Of a stretch of DNA of 64,000 bases, positions 63,886 to 64,000 are shown piece by piece. The notes below the pieces were generated by a model, which worked only from the letters and a program-made list of their open reading frames with translations, had not been told where the DNA came from and made no database searches. Origin of the DNA: JAHDCJ01 sp039028895 (lineage in GTDB: Bacteria; Bacteroidota; Bacteroidia; Chitinophagales; Saprospiraceae); NCBI GenBank assembly GCA_039028895.1, contig JBCCHF010000002.1, positions 251,738 to 315,737 on the forward strand. The letters run 5' to 3'. Every line of letters starts with the position of its first letter. Positions within the stretch are counted from its first letter, which is position 1. The position numbers and the translations under genes were made by a program.

Positions 63886-64000
63886 CTATTTGACCAGTGT
63901 CACATCTCCTTTGTACATAATACTCACCCCATCTACGAACTCCACTTCAGCAAAGTAGACAAACACCGCCGGGTTCAGTGGTTTACCCTTCAGCATACCA
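63886..64000 (-). CDS. C-terminal end of a T9SS type B cargo protein (partial)
   Basis: The window cuts this gene. The last 37 residues read GKPLNPAVFVYFAEVEFVDG and then a closing SIMYKGDVTLVK. That is the standard end of the gliding-motility-associated (CHU_C) type B sorting domain (NP.VFVYF...V.F.DG....Y.GDVTL). The rest lies beyond base 64000. The region just downstream (63823-63871) has GCAATCTGC and GCAGATTGC repeats without a T-run. Confidence 0.8.
   Translation of the reverse strand, partial: GMLKGKPLNPAVFVYFAEVEFVDGVSIMYKGDVTLVK

Noticed and set aside
1..64000. CRISPR array, tRNA, rRNA, prophage or insertion sequence
   Set aside because: No regularly spaced direct repeats, cloverleaf, transposase or phage structural gene was seen; the SH3 amidase stands alone.

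Overview
The window reads as chromosomal DNA of a Bacteroidota bacterium, most likely of the Saprospiria/Lewinella type. The evidence is six proteins or protein ends with type IX secretion (T9SS) type A or type B sorting domains, many Bacteroidetes-style lipoproteins, conserved Bacteroidota families (DUF4199, BatA, DUF6495-like, DUF6913-like), promoters of the TTG-N19-TAnnTTTG kind, and an effector-associated-domain (EAD11-like) module of a sort common in Saprospirae. No tRNA, rRNA, CRISPR array, prophage or insertion sequence was found. Both ends cut through T9SS cargo genes. Family names come from motif recognition only; no database search was run.

Layout. 0-10 kb: end of a T9SS protein, a metallophosphoesterase-like lipoprotein, an RNase Z-like MBL hydrolase, a degenerate M48-like/DUF7477-repeat protein, a YfhO-like membrane protein, a small lipoprotein, a 690-bp gene-poor stretch with one micro-lipoprotein candidate, and two secreted proteins of unknown function. 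10.5-15.2 kb: an Arn-like amino-sugar locus (GT39-like membrane transferase; divergent GT2, formyltransferase and WecE-type aminotransferase). 15.4-28.9 kb: a BNR/sortilin-fold T9SS protein, MarR-DoxX pair, PaiB-like protein, M1 aminopeptidase, FKBP isomerase, SH3 amidase, DUF6495-like protein, a probable 250-nt structured RNA, a cytoplasmic gamma-glutamyltransferase-like enzyme, a vWA protein and a small Cys-rich basic protein. 28.9-30.4 kb: lipoprotein-Sco1-cytochrome c operon. 30.5-39.4 kb: a 1752-residue T9SS protein, a small secreted protein and a subtilisin-like T9SS protease. 39.5-45 kb: acyl-CoA ligase, peroxiredoxin-like lipoprotein, orphan histidine kinase, BipA.

46-49.5 kb: an operon of an EAD11-like small ORF (interrupted by an in-frame TAG), an ABC ATPase with its own EAD11-like N-terminus, and a membrane protein with a large extracytoplasmic domain. 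This is the best candidate for an undescribed system. 49.7-56.1 kb: GmhA, a zinc-ribbon methyltransferase, a GT2, DUF4199, a dihydroorotase homologue without its metal ligands, and BatA. 56.4-64 kb: a T9SS type B protein, riboflavin synthase, a beta-barrel protein, then an operon of AAG glycosylase, DapA, a DUF6913-like protein and AccA, and the end of another T9SS type B protein.

How the genes work together: most of the window is ordinary envelope and housekeeping content. The secreted T9SS cargo, the lipoproteins and the sugar-transfer enzymes build the cell surface. The WecE-formyltransferase-GT2-GT39 set looks like a self-contained route that puts a formylated amino sugar on a polyprenyl carrier and then on an envelope acceptor. 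The EAD-ABC-membrane protein operon looks like a sensing or effector device whose parts could be linked by homotypic EAD contacts.
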